Assembly: GCF_000234665.1 (NCBI RefSeq)
Contig: NC_018320.1
Location: 186,001 to 250,000, forward strand
From: Leishmania mexicana MHOM/GT/2001/U1103
Lineage: Eukaryota; Euglenozoa; Kinetoplastea; Trypanosomatida; Trypanosomatidae
DNA length: 64,000 nucleotides
Direction of reading: 5' to 3'
How positions within the stretch are numbered: the stretch's first letter is position 1; each line of letters starts with the position of its first letter. The translations under genes were made by a program, and so were the position numbers. Shown here piece after piece: positions 8,479-17,396 of the stretch. The notes beneath the pieces are model-generated. The model saw only the letters and a program-made list of their open reading frames with translations. It did not search any database and had not been told where the DNA came from.

Positions 8479-10617
8479 TTAGCAAATGGCACGTATGGCA
8501 GCACTGATGTGATCCACCTGCGTCAGGAGTTCGCGTGCGTCCTGCCCGTACGCATCACGGCCGTTCTGCACCGTCCACCATGGACGGGGTACAGCACATG
8601 GAGAATTCGTGGCCCCACAACCGCCACGCTCACCAATCCTGCCTTCCCCGTCGGCGGATGCGGCACTACTTTCCCTCACCACAGAGCGCCACCGCAGACG
8701 GTGGACTTGCAGTGGGCGGAATATTCGATCGTAGTAGAGAACTTCGAAAACGTACCAGTAACGGAACTCGTAGTAGAACGGCGCCAGCGCTGACGAGAGC
8801 GTCTCCGCAGAGGGAGCCGTTGCGCTGTGGACTCCGCCGACCGCCGGCTGCGGTTCGAGGCCAAGCCCGGCTGAGGCGGCGTCCCTGTCACCTATGCTGC
8901 ACGCCTCTGGAGAAGAGGGCGCGACTGCCCGCTCGCCCCGAGACAAGCTCTGAAGCAGTGCACGACGTCCGTGTTGCGCGAGCATGCGATTCACATACGT
9001 CACCCCAGACTCCTCATTAGACGGTGTCCCCTGTGGGGGCGATGTCGAGCGGGAGCTGGCATTTACGTCGCGCTGCCGCTCGTCGGCGCGGTGCGCAGCG
9101 TGCGCAGCTACACCCTCACCGTCTCTGTGCTTCAGTGAGGCCCAGGCGAGGGCGGCACCAGCAGCAGCAGTGGTGGGCGACGACGACGACCGCGTCAGCC
9201 ATTCATCAAACTCGCTTTCCCAAAAAAGCTGAAAGGCATTAGTGGGTAATCCGTCAGCGGACCAACACGCAGAGCAGCGACGCCCCACCTCCACCGCGAC
9301 CGGCACTGACGAAGCGCTGGGACTTGATATGGTGGACGGTGCAGCCTCAGCGGCGCCAGAGTGGGTCAGTGTGCGCAGGCAATGCGGGCGAGGAGGATCA
9401 AAGCAGGAAGGGGAAAGTAAATCAAGAGCACCGCGCGCCATGGCGCACGCCGGCGACGACATGGCAGTGGGTCCGTCGCCGTGCGCGAGTGCCTGTAGCC
9501 CATCCAGTCTCATTTCCCGCACCACGGCATTCATGAGGTCGGCGCGGTGTTGCTCCCGCGACCGGACTCGCCACAGTTGCTCGATGCGCGGGCGGTAGAC
9601 CTGACGTACGACACCCGCCACGACAGCGGCTCGCCCGCGCTGCAGCCTCCACTGCGACTCATCGTGTCCATTCTGGCAGCCTCCTGTAGAGTCGTGCGCG
9701 AGATATCGAGCAAGATGGCGACGCGGGGTGCGGAAGAACCGCCGCAAGCACGCCGTCTCCAGGTCACAGCGAACATCGATCGCGTAGTCGATATAGGAGT
9801 TGGCCAACCGGTTGCAAAGGAGTGGAAAGCCCTCCCACACGACGTAGATGATGACGTGGTGCGAGAATGGAGCAGCGGCGTGAGGCGCCCGCCCCTCACT
9901 GTCACTCCGAATGCCAAGAGACCAGCAGACGGTATCGCCACCCCCCTCTGTGCGCTGTGCGAGCGCGGCAACACTTCTCCGCCGTCGGTCTTCTTCCTCA
10001 GCCTCGTGTGCGCTGAGCGACGCGTCCCCATCGCTGTCACTAATCCCGTCATGTAGATGAGCGTCGGCAGGTGCTGCCTCAGCAACCGTGCTCCTGGACT
10101 GGGCAGCAGGCGTAGCAGTATCAGCAGGGGCAACAACAACAGTTGTGGGGGCCGTCGTGGCAGACGTGACATCCGGTGCGGCACGGCGATACTTGCCCAG
10201 CTCAGGTAGGCGCAGCAGCACTTCCTCCCACCATGCGTTATGCACCCGACCTTCCAAGTCGTGTAGGGGGTGCAGGGCGGTGTCGCCATCTGCGCTTGCG
10301 GCTCGCGCCGCGGGTGATGAAGCAGGCGCGCACTTCTCCGCCGGTAGGCTTACAGACACCGTCGGTGCGGCGTGCACCAACACCGACATCCACCGTGTCA
10401 CGGCGCCGTAGTCAATACACCTGTAGTCCTCGTAGGTGCCCAGCTGCGCACAGGCGTCATCCAAGAAGAAGTTGTCTGTGCAAACCGGGTGCAGCGGCGA
10501 GCGAAGCCTGCTCGCCAGCCGATGGGCGACGGTGGACTTGCCGAAGGCACTGCATCCAATAACGCCAATCAACTTGACTGTGACGCCAACTGTGATAGCG
10601 TCCACGGTGTTCTCCAT
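8479..10617 (-). CDS. P-loop nucleoside kinase-like protein (uridine / nicotinamide riboside kinase superfamily) with large insertions
   Basis: Probably an ATP-dependent kinase. The ATG at 10617 begins MENTVDAITVGVTVK, and a Walker A loop GCSAFGKST lies at residues 21-29. CTDNFFLDD follows at about 46-54, the position of the substrate-binding acidic motif of uridine and nicotinamide riboside kinases. After a low-complexity insert (Ala/Thr/Asp/Arg-rich, about residues 100-235) the fold resumes with YVVWEGFPLL and DYAIDVRCDLETACLRRFFR, matching the Walker B and lid helices of that superfamily. At 712 residues it is about three times a normal kinase, with a second low-complexity stretch and a conserved-looking C-terminus (FYYEFRYWYVFEVLYYDR). 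Its place inside the pyrimidine cluster hints at nucleoside salvage. Substrate is not deducible, and it could be another member of the superfamily. Confidence 0.8.
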   Translation of the reverse strand: MENTVDAITVGVTVKLIGVIGCSAFGKSTVAHRLASRLRSPLHPVCTDNFFLDDACAQLGTYEDYRCIDYGAVTRWMSVLVHAAPTVSVSLPAEKCAPASSPAARAASADGDTALHPLHDLEGRVHNAWWEEVLLRLPELGKYRRAAPDVTSATTAPTTVVVAPADTATPAAQSRSTVAEAAPADAHLHDGISDSDGDASLSAHEAEEEDRRRRSVAALAQRTEGGGDTVCWSLGIRSDSEGRAPHAAAPFSHHVIIYVVWEGFPLLCNRLANSYIDYAIDVRCDLETACLRRFFRTPRRHLARYLAHDSTGGCQNGHDESQWRLQRGRAAVVAGVVRQVYRPRIEQLWRVRSREQHRADLMNAVVREMRLDGLQALAHGDGPTAMSSPACAMARGALDLLSPSCFDPPRPHCLRTLTHSGAAEAAPSTISSPSASSVPVAVEVGRRCSACWSADGLPTNAFQLFWESEFDEWLTRSSSSPTTAAAGAALAWASLKHRDGEGVAAHAAHRADERQRDVNASSRSTSPPQGTPSNEESGVTYVNRMLAQHGRRALLQSLSRGERAVAPSSPEACSIGDRDAASAGLGLEPQPAVGGVHSATAPSAETLSSALAPFYYEFRYWYVFEVLYYDRIFRPLQVHRLRWRSVVRESSAASADGEGRIGERGGCGATNSPCAVPRPWWTVQNGRDAYGQDARELLTQVDHISAAIRAIC

Positions 10618-11677
10618 CCCTGCTGCGTCTTCCTCAAGACCACGCGATGTGCGTTGGCATGTCTAGAAGCCCCGGTGTGTCCGCTACCCGAGTGAAGGTG
10701 CAGTGGGTGGTCTTTTTCCTTTTGGTCACTCTCGCAGTCAGCCCTGCCCAGCGTCCGTGTGCAAGACAAGGGAAGGGAGAGATGTGTCCCGCACACACGC
10801 ACCCACCCACCCACCCACGCATGCGCCCATGCAGCGCCAGAGAGGTCCGGGAGTGAACGTAGAGGAGGGAAACGGGGCGAACAAGGAGGAGGCGGACGAG
10901 ATGGCGAAAGGGGAAGCGCAATGATCAAGCGAGAGACCAGGGGGAGGGGAGGGGAGGGTGGGGGCAATGCCGCCATGCAGAGAAACTCAGTGGTGTGTGC
11001 ATGGTCTCCCTAGGCGCATCTCAGGAGTCCCTTGGTGAGCACAAGCAGACATCCCGGCGCGTAGCATCCACCTTCCACTCCAACAACTGAGCTTGTTGGG
11101 GGTCCTGAGTGAGCCATGATCCTCTCCCCGGCACCGTTTCCGTCGTTGTTCATGTTTTGAGAGGGGAGTGCGATGTCTCCTGATGATCACCCATACCACT
11201 GAGATACACACACGCACACCGCCACCGGGAGCACTCACCTCGTCCTCTCCTCCGCATGCGCGTCTGCCAAAGACACAGAACACCCAGTGATACTGCATCG
11301 CCGCAAAAATCTATTCGCCATGCACGTGTGCACACGCCTACACACCTTCGCACGCGCCGAAGCGCATCGTCGGAACACAACGCAGAGGCACCGGAGAAAG
11401 GGGGGAGTCGAAACCAAAGAGCATCTATGGGGTGCGAGTCCGTCAGTCCCGTGCGAGTCCGCGAGAGCGCCGCTCACACAAGCCAACACACACACACACG
11501 TAACGCTGAGTCGCTGAGAGGCAGCAGGTGAGCGAGGGGAGGGAAAGGCGGGGGGTGAGTGCAGAGCGCCGCCGCAGCCACCACACAACGTCCTCCCCCC
11601 CGCCGCACCCCACCGCAGCGTCTCACCTCGTCCGCGCAACGAAGAAAAGTGCCGCAGCGCACGCGTCGGCCTCGCCT
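10618..11677 (-). other. Spacer between H3 copy 1 and the kinase-like gene
   Basis: No gene is supported. Positions 10800-10818 are a CCCA repeat, and 10860-10960 is strongly purine-rich on the plus strand, hence a pyrimidine tract on the transcribed strand upstream of the kinase ATG. Positions from 11397 onward belong to the large H3 repeat block. Confidence 0.5.
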
Positions 11678-12070
11678 CTAGTGGCGCTCACCGCGCAGGC
11701 GCAGCGCCAGCTGGATGTCCTTCGGCTGGATCGTCACGCGCTTCGCGTGGATGCAGGCCAGGTTCGTGTCCGCCATCAGCGACACAACGTACGCTTCCGT
11801 CGCCTCCTGGATCGCCATGATGGCGCTGCTCTGGAAGCGCAGGCCCTCCTTCTGCGCGCTCGACACCTCGCGCACCAGGCGCTGGAACGGCGCGCACTGG
11901 ATCAGCAGGTTCGTGCTCTTCTGGAACTTGCGGATCTCGCGGATCGCGCAGGTGCCCGGGCGCCAGCGGCGATGCAGCTTCTTCACGCCGGACGCCGCGC
12001 TCGACGCCTTCTTGCTCTTCTTCGACGTGATGGTGCGCTTCGCGCGGGCGGTCTCCTTCGTGCGGGACAT
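11678..12070 (-). CDS. H3: Histone H3 (copy 1)
   Basis: Core nucleosome histone of 130 residues. It begins [16 protein letters not shown], keeps the RTKxTAR start and thus a Lys4-equivalent, but lacks the usual Lys9/Lys14/Lys27 sequence contexts; tails this divergent are normal in trypanosomatids. The histone fold is clear: [26 protein letters not shown], then [28 protein letters not shown]. The ATG at 12070 was chosen because the much longer open frame upstream is pyrimidine-rich leader sequence. Protein identical to copies 2-4. The 3' flank differs from copy 2 right after the stop codon. Confidence 0.97.
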   Translation of the reverse strand: MSRTKETARAKRTITSKKSKKASSAASGVKKLHRRWRPGTCAIREIRKFQKSTNLLIQCAPFQRLVREVSSAQKEGLRFQSSAIMAIQEATEAYVVSLMADTNLACIHAKRVTIQPKDIQLALRLRGERH

Positions 12071-12617
12071 GTTGGTGCGGTGTGGGGGTGGGAGGGGGTG
12101 GGAGTGGCTGGGAGGGGATGGCGGTGAGGGAGGATGCAGAGTGCGGTGAGCTGTGGGTGAGTGTTGAGGCGGTGCCGGAGTGCGTGCGCGTGTGTTCGGG
12201 CCAGAGGCAGGTGAGAGCAGAGGGGGGAGGCGGAGGGTGCGGAGACGACAAGGCACAAGGCAGCGACGCGTGGGGGAGGGGGGCCGTGCCACATCGGCAA
12301 CGGGCGCAGACGCGCGCGGCACAGCACACAGCGGCACGCGAAGCGGCGACGCACAACGCCGGCAGCGAGCCCCGGCGCACAGGCGGACAGCTCTATCGGG
12401 GTGATGCTCATCTTTTGCGTGGCAGGCTCTCGAGGTTCGATGACCCTCTCGCTCTCGCGGCTGCCGCGGCAGGGCGGCGTGCACAACGTAAGGCAGAAAG
12501 GCGAAAACAAAGGAAACAAAGGCATTGTATCTATGAGGGGGGAGGACGAGCAGGCCCGTGTGTCAGCGCAGTCGCGCACGGCACGCAGGCCCCGCTCATC
12601 CGAGGGCCGCGCCCGCC
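12071..12617 (-). other. Spacer between H3 copies 1 and 2
   Basis: Should hold the copy 2 3' UTR and the copy 1 leader. Apart from the acceptor region next to copy 1 nothing specific is visible. Long open frames here on both strands are Arg/Pro/Ser-rich by composition and are not supported as genes. Confidence 0.5.
12108..12130 (-). promoter_or_regulatory. Predicted spliced-leader acceptor of H3 copy 1
   Basis: On the transcribed strand a pyrimidine-rich run (CCATCCCCTCCC) ends in AG at 12109-12108, 37 bases before the ATG. The same 56-base upstream segment is identical in front of all four H3 genes although sequence beyond it differs within a pair. Confidence 0.45.
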
Positions 12618-13010
12618 CTAGTGGCGCTCACCGCGCAGGCGCAGCGCCAGCTGGATGTCCTTCGGCTGGATCGTCACGCGCTTCGCGTGGATGCAGGCCA
12701 GGTTCGTGTCCGCCATCAGCGACACAACGTACGCCTCCGTCGCCTCCTGGATCGCCATGATGGCGCTGCTCTGGAAGCGCAGGCCCTCCTTCTGCGCGCT
12801 CGACACCTCGCGCACCAGGCGCTGGAACGGCGCGCACTGGATCAGCAGGTTCGTGCTCTTCTGGAACTTGCGGATCTCGCGGATCGCGCAGGTGCCCGGG
12901 CGCCAGCGGCGATGCAGCTTCTTCACGCCGGACGCCGCGCTCGACGCCTTCTTGCTCTTCTTCGACGTGATGGTGCGCTTCGCGCGGGCGGTCTCCTTCG
13001 TGCGGGACAT
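12618..13010 (-). CDS. H3: Histone H3 (copy 2)
   Basis: Encodes the same 130-residue protein as copy 1, with ATG at 13010 and TAG at 12618-12620. The tandem unit shared with copy 1 is just the coding sequence plus 56 bases of 5' flank; the 3' flanks are unrelated. This looks like homogenised coding regions with independent 3' UTRs, so the two mRNAs could differ in stability or timing. Confidence 0.97.
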   Translation of the reverse strand: MSRTKETARAKRTITSKKSKKASSAASGVKKLHRRWRPGTCAIREIRKFQKSTNLLIQCAPFQRLVREVSSAQKEGLRFQSSAIMAIQEATEAYVVSLMADTNLACIHAKRVTIQPKDIQLALRLRGERH

Positions 13011-13047
13011 GTTGGTGCGGTGTGGGGGTGGGAGGGGGTGGGAGTGG

Positions 13048-13070
13048 CTGGGAGGGGATGGCGGTGGTGA
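13048..13070 (-). promoter_or_regulatory. Predicted spliced-leader acceptor of H3 copy 2
   Basis: Same pyrimidine tract and AG as at copy 1, with AG at 13049-13048, 37 bases before the ATG. Confidence 0.45.
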
Positions 13071-13630
13071 CAGCGACGAGCTGCAGATGTGCCGGCGACG
13101 AAGAGGGAAGAGTGGGCGTGCATGCGTGTGAGAGCGCGTGATGGGAGAAGCGCAGAGGAGGAGGGGGCAGGGAAGGGGCAAGTCGGATGTCGATCACCAG
13201 AGGCACCGCAGAGTGTCGAGACACAGCATGAAGAGGCGCAGAGGGCACCGGCAGAGGGGGGTGGTGTTGGGAGGGCGGGGAGGGTCGACGATGCGCCCAT
13301 GAAAGGGAGGCTTAGCGCCACGACGTGTTTGTGCGTGTGTCTTTCGACGGTCATCACCAAGACAGCGGACGTGCACGATGAAAGAGTGCGTGTGTGTCCG
13401 CGACATGTTGACAGCACCACATTTATCACAAGTCGTTTCTTGTGCCAGTTTTTTGCACTGTCCGCTTGCTCGATGGCGCTGTCGATCCCCTACGCCCGCC
13501 TCCGTTGCACGTCAGCGCACCCCGCATGAGTCCTTCGATACCGCTTTGTGTGCGCGGGTGTGAGTGAGAGTATTTACTTGTTCTTCCACAGCAATGCTGA
13601 CGGGAGGGGGTCGCCTCCACGCGCGTCGTC

Positions 13631-13900
13631 TCAGCGCCCAGCGCCCCCCCCCACTCCGTGTGCCAGGACGCCAGGGGATCTCCCCCTATCCCTGCCGAAC
13701 GCCGAGCCAACTCTGGCGGTGACGGGCCCAAGCACCTGCGACATGGCGAGGTCAGAGCGACGCATCGCCACGGATGCCGGCGGCCAGGTCCTGGCCTGCG
13801 TGGCGTCGGAGCGGCGGGCGAGACGGCTGTTTGGTGCGTAGAGCTTGAGGCGGGGGCCGTGCTCCCTGATGACCGAGTCGGCGCACTGCTGTGCTGCGTG
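13631..13900 (-). other. Coding-like patch of unknown identity in the presumed dihydroorotase 3' UTR
   Basis: One minus-strand frame ending at a TGA at 13631-13633 gives balanced protein-like sequence (for example CADSVIREHGPRLKLYAP and MSQVLGPVTARVGSAFG). Over 74 codons G/C is about 68, 61 and 82 percent at positions 1-3, a modest coding bias. The only internal ATGs would give fewer than 50 residues, and upstream sequence is Pro/Thr low complexity. It could be a very small gene, a decayed gene, or chance in GC-rich DNA. Confidence 0.2.
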
Positions 13901-14516
13901 TGCCTGCGGCTGCTTCGCACCAGGCGGTGGGGGTGGGGTGGGGACCTGTGGCAAGGGAGGGGCCGGAGGTGTGCGTGTGTGTGTGCGTAGGGGGTGGGGT
14001 GGCGGTGTGGGGTGTGGCGTGTGACCTCGCCGTGTGCGCGGCAGCCGGAGCGGACTCACGCTGAGGGGATAAAACCGCCACGCAGCGCTCACGCGTGCGC
14101 CTTGTCGACCACCATTCGGCACAATAGGTTGCTCTTTGCGCGTGGGTATGCTGCCGCCTCTACACTGTCGTTGCGCCCCGCCGCTTGTGGTTGCCGCTTG
14201 GCGTGTGATGTCTTCGTCCGACGATGGGCAGGGTCCCCCCTTCGCCACCCGCTTTGAGCGAAGCGTACACTGCCCCTGCTTGTGGGCCTCTGCAATCGGC
14301 ATGCACCTTAGTTATATATTCCTTCTGTTGGCGGTGCTGAGGGGTTGCCCCATGGGGGGAGGTAGGGTCGTACACACGCACCCTGGCCACTTCAACACCC
14401 GCCACCCATCTCTTCCTACCCCCCCCCTCTTTCCACGTCTGACAGCGTCTTCGTCGTGAGAATGGGAGGGGTAGCGGAAGGGGGTGAAGGTTCGCGAAAG
14501 CAGCATCAGCGCCTCA

Positions 14517-15731
14517 CTACTTGGCCATGGCGCGTCCGCGCAGGCGCCACCCCTCGTACGGGGTCCATTGGCACTTGGAGTGTAGCTCCTCGCCGCGGAC
14601 AGTCCACTCGCACGCAAGGTCGAAGGAGCGGTGCGGCGTGTCGGTCTGTTGCAGATTAAAGATGCGATTCGGATTCGTGTGAAGCACGCGTACAATGTCG
14701 TCCAGCGTCAGCGTGCGCCCCTGCTGCTCCGCCGCAGCGAGCGTAGACGGCTTCGCCGCCGTCGGGTGCGGCCACTGGCCCGCCACCACGGTCAGCAGCA
14801 GTGGAACCACAACTTCAATGGCCGGCATCCCACTTGGTGGCTGGGCGGCGGCGTCGCAGTGGTCCTTCTCGGCGATCGTGTGCGGCGCGTGGTCAGTGCC
14901 GATGCAGTCTACGGTGCCGTCCAAGAGCCCGGCCCAAAGCGCCTCATGGTGCTGCGGCGGTCGGACCGGCGGGTTCACCTTTACACGCGCGCCACAGCAC
15001 GAGTAGTCGGAGGTGGTGAGAAACAGGTGATGTGGGCTCACCTCGCAGGTGAGCTGCAGCGTTGGGTCGGCCGCGCGGGCCTCGCGGACAACGTCGAGGC
15101 TCTGCGCCGCCGAGACGTGGGCGAGATGAAGCGGCGTGCGGTACTGGCGCGCCAGGGCGATGGCGCTCTGCACGGAAGCTACCTCCGAATCTGCGGGGCG
15201 CCGCAGCGAGTGCGAAGCAGGGCCGTCATAGGGGTGCTGAGCGGCAGCGGCGTCGTTGATCTCCGACTGCTCACAGTGAGCGACGAGCACGATCTGAAGA
15301 CGCCCGCACATCTCGAAGCTCTTCACCACGACAGAGTGGCTGGACTTCATGTTGCCGGTGGAGTTGTCGAGGTACAGCTTCAGTCCGCAGCAGTGAGTCT
15401 TGAGCTCCGCGTGCGCCGGGTTCGTCCAGAGCTCCTCGAGCTCCTGCAGGTGCGCCTCGGCCGTCGCGCCAAAAAAGAAAAAGAGCTTGCACTCGGCGTG
15501 GGCGGTGGCCTTGGCGCGCGCCACCTTGTCCGCCAACGCGGCAATGCTCTGCGTCGGCGGGCTTGTGTTGGGCATGTCGCAGGCAACTGCGATGCCGCCG
15601 TAGTACGCCGCGGTGCTCTCACTGGCGATGTCCGCCTTGTGCTCGAGGCCAGGCTCGCGGAAGTGCACGTGGCAGTCTATAAGAGGTGGCAGCTGCACGA
15701 CCGCCGTCGCCGATGTGGGGGCCGAGGACAT
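14517..15731 (-). CDS. DHO: Dihydroorotase
   Basis: Cyclises carbamoyl-aspartate to dihydroorotate, the third pyrimidine step; an amidohydrolase-fold zinc enzyme. With the ATG at 15731 (MSSAPTSATAVVQL) the protein is 404 residues, a normal length. Metal ligands and catalytic positions are visible: DCHVHFREPG at 19-28 (His21, His23), CDMPNTSP at 51-58, the presumed carboxylated Lys118 in GLKLYLD, His152 in AHCE, His205 in LAHVSA, and the catalytic Asp280 in GTDHAPHT. The open frame extends 180 codons upstream but that region is Ser/Pro/His leader-like and includes the predicted splice site. Lies between the two H3 repeat blocks next to CPSII. Confidence 0.96.
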   Translation of the reverse strand: MSSAPTSATAVVQLPPLIDCHVHFREPGLEHKADIASESTAAYYGGIAVACDMPNTSPPTQSIAALADKVARAKATAHAECKLFFFFGATAEAHLQELEELWTNPAHAELKTHCCGLKLYLDNSTGNMKSSHSVVVKSFEMCGRLQIVLVAHCEQSEINDAAAAQHPYDGPASHSLRRPADSEVASVQSAIALARQYRTPLHLAHVSAAQSLDVVREARAADPTLQLTCEVSPHHLFLTTSDYSCCGARVKVNPPVRPPQHHEALWAGLLDGTVDCIGTDHAPHTIAEKDHCDAAAQPPSGMPAIEVVVPLLLTVVAGQWPHPTAAKPSTLAAAEQQGRTLTLDDIVRVLHTNPNRIFNLQQTDTPHRSFDLACEWTVRGEELHSKCQWTPYEGWRLRGRAMAK

Positions 15732-17396
15732 CGGCCAGCTCTCTGCTCGCTCCTCAGGAATAGAAACGGGAGTGGGAGAATGGGAAAGGGGAGAGAAGAG
15801 GGCGAGTGTGTCGTGTGAAGACGTCGGTGGGCTGCTTGGAGAGGCACGCAGCGAGGAAAATAATGGCGGTGCACCATGTAGGCAATGTGCCATGCGGCGG
15901 CGGAGTGCGCGCACGCGAGTCCGAGAAAGAGAAAGGGGGCGAAGAAGGGGAGGAAAAGGGATGCAGTGCCGTGGCTCCGTCAAGCGTCGCGTCAGTGCCC
16001 GCCACAACGTGAAGTGCACTGTGGCACAGCGAGAGCAGCAGCAAGATGAGACCCGCAACTCATCGAAAACTCTGTCACACACACACACACACATGCACGG
16101 ATGCCAAGTACCTCGCGTACGCCGGAGCACACCTGCGTGAGCGCTGCCATACCGGCGGCCGGTCAGCTGGGCACCAACACCACAACCCACGAGACACCAC
16201 GGAGGAGGAAGAAAAAGTTGCGCCTTTTCTCCATCTCGCTCTTCTCGCAGACTCTTGAGTGGCGCCACCACCCCACTCTGTCGACCCGCCTCCGCTTGTG
16301 TTGCTGTCTTCCCACACTTATTACGGTCCCAATGTACTTAAGCCAGTGAAACGCACACACGCGTACCCAAATGATAAGCCTCTGCCGTCTCGCCACGCCC
16401 GGTATCCCTCTCCTGCCCTCGCCTTCCTCACCATCCCCCGTCGGTTGGGTAGAGGGGAGGAGGGAGGGGGGCCGACGGATGGGTGGCCGTTGCGGCCGCC
16501 ACCAACGGGCGCTCGACACCCACGACGGCAGACATCGGGCCCCTCGCACGCACACTCCACCACCACCCCCCCCTTCCCTCCCCCAACTGCCTCACAAGTC
16601 CCACACGAACCACGAGAGAAAGACGTGCGCACACACACACATGGCGGAAGAGGCGCGCATCCTATATCTGCAGGAAGAGAGATGGAGAGGGAGGCGTACA
16701 GACGTCTGCCTCCCCACTCTCCCGCCCATTCTCCCTCCTCGCATCTCTTGCTCTGCCCATCCCAATGGCACAAGTCTGGATTTGGGACTGCCATCTGCGC
16801 CCCTCGACAGGCGCACAACACGGACACACCACCGGCGTCTTGTCCTTGGCCTCGTGCGGTTGCTTCGTTGAACAGTTCCCACGTATCCCACTTATGCGCG
16901 CACGCGCACACACGCACCTTCTCGCTTACTGCCCATCCTTTCGCCGCTCCCACTCAACGAGATCAGCGAGCTGCATTACTGCAGCTAAAGGAAAGGTTAC
17001 GGTGCGCCCACGACCACCACCCACACACGAGGCAACGGCGCACCCAGCAGACGCTCAGGGGTGGAGATATCACAAACACACACACACAGGGGGGAAGCAC
17101 GAAGGAGTCGAAGACGCAAAGAAGAATACAGCCGAAGAGATCTTAGAAAAACACAGCCGACGACAGCATCGCCGACCTCTCGTCACACGGCACCCACCAC
17201 ACACACGCACACGCACAAGTTGCACAGACACCAGCGGAAAGGCCTGCGAAGAGAGAGACAAAATGGAGCAGCGGCATCCATGGCTGCAGCGGATAGACAA
17301 GCGCAGCGACAGCAGTCCCAGATAGGCTGCGCACGCACTTCGAACTGTGACTGCTCGCCTGCATGGGCTTGCGTGCGTGTGGGCGTGTACACGCGC
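15732..17396 (-). other. Spacer between CPSII and dihydroorotase
   Basis: About 1.66 kb with no supported gene. It carries the dihydroorotase splice region, a CA run at about 16075-16092, and long pyrimidine/purine-biased stretches around 16440-16480 and 16560-16620. Confidence 0.5.
15753..15806 (-). promoter_or_regulatory. Predicted spliced-leader acceptor of dihydroorotase
   Basis: A pyrimidine-rich run of about 50 bases on the transcribed strand (15757-15806) is followed by its first AG at 15754-15753, giving a leader of about 21 bases before the ATG. This supports the short start rather than the longer open frame. Confidence 0.4.

Larger units (their letters stand above)
11397..13340 (-). 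repeat. H3 repeat block, copy A (1,944 bp, direct repeat of 25077-27023)
   Basis: Contains two H3 genes with about 280 bp downstream and 330 bp upstream. By eye it matches copy B except for a single base near 11440, one synonymous base in the first H3 gene (GAA versus GAG, near 11795), and three fewer C in a C-run near 11595. Identity stops abruptly at both ends. Both copies have the same orientation and bracket dihydroorotase and CPSII. Confidence 0.93.
13011..14516 (-). other. Spacer between dihydroorotase and H3 copy 2
   Basis: Contains the right end of repeat block A (to 13340) and then unique sequence, the presumed dihydroorotase 3' UTR. Positions 13631-13880 have a coding-like stretch listed separately. 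The remainder is GT- and GGTG-rich without a supported frame. Confidence 0.5.

Noticed and set aside
11678..12484. 268-codon frame with H3 at its C-terminus (and the copy at 25361-26167)
   Set aside because: The upstream 138 codons are Pro/Arg/His leader sequence, differ completely from the extension of the other H3 copies, and contain the predicted splice acceptor; H3 starts at its own ATG.
14631..15818. 395-codon plus-strand open frame opposite dihydroorotase
   Set aside because: Antisense shadow of a gene with complete catalytic motifs.
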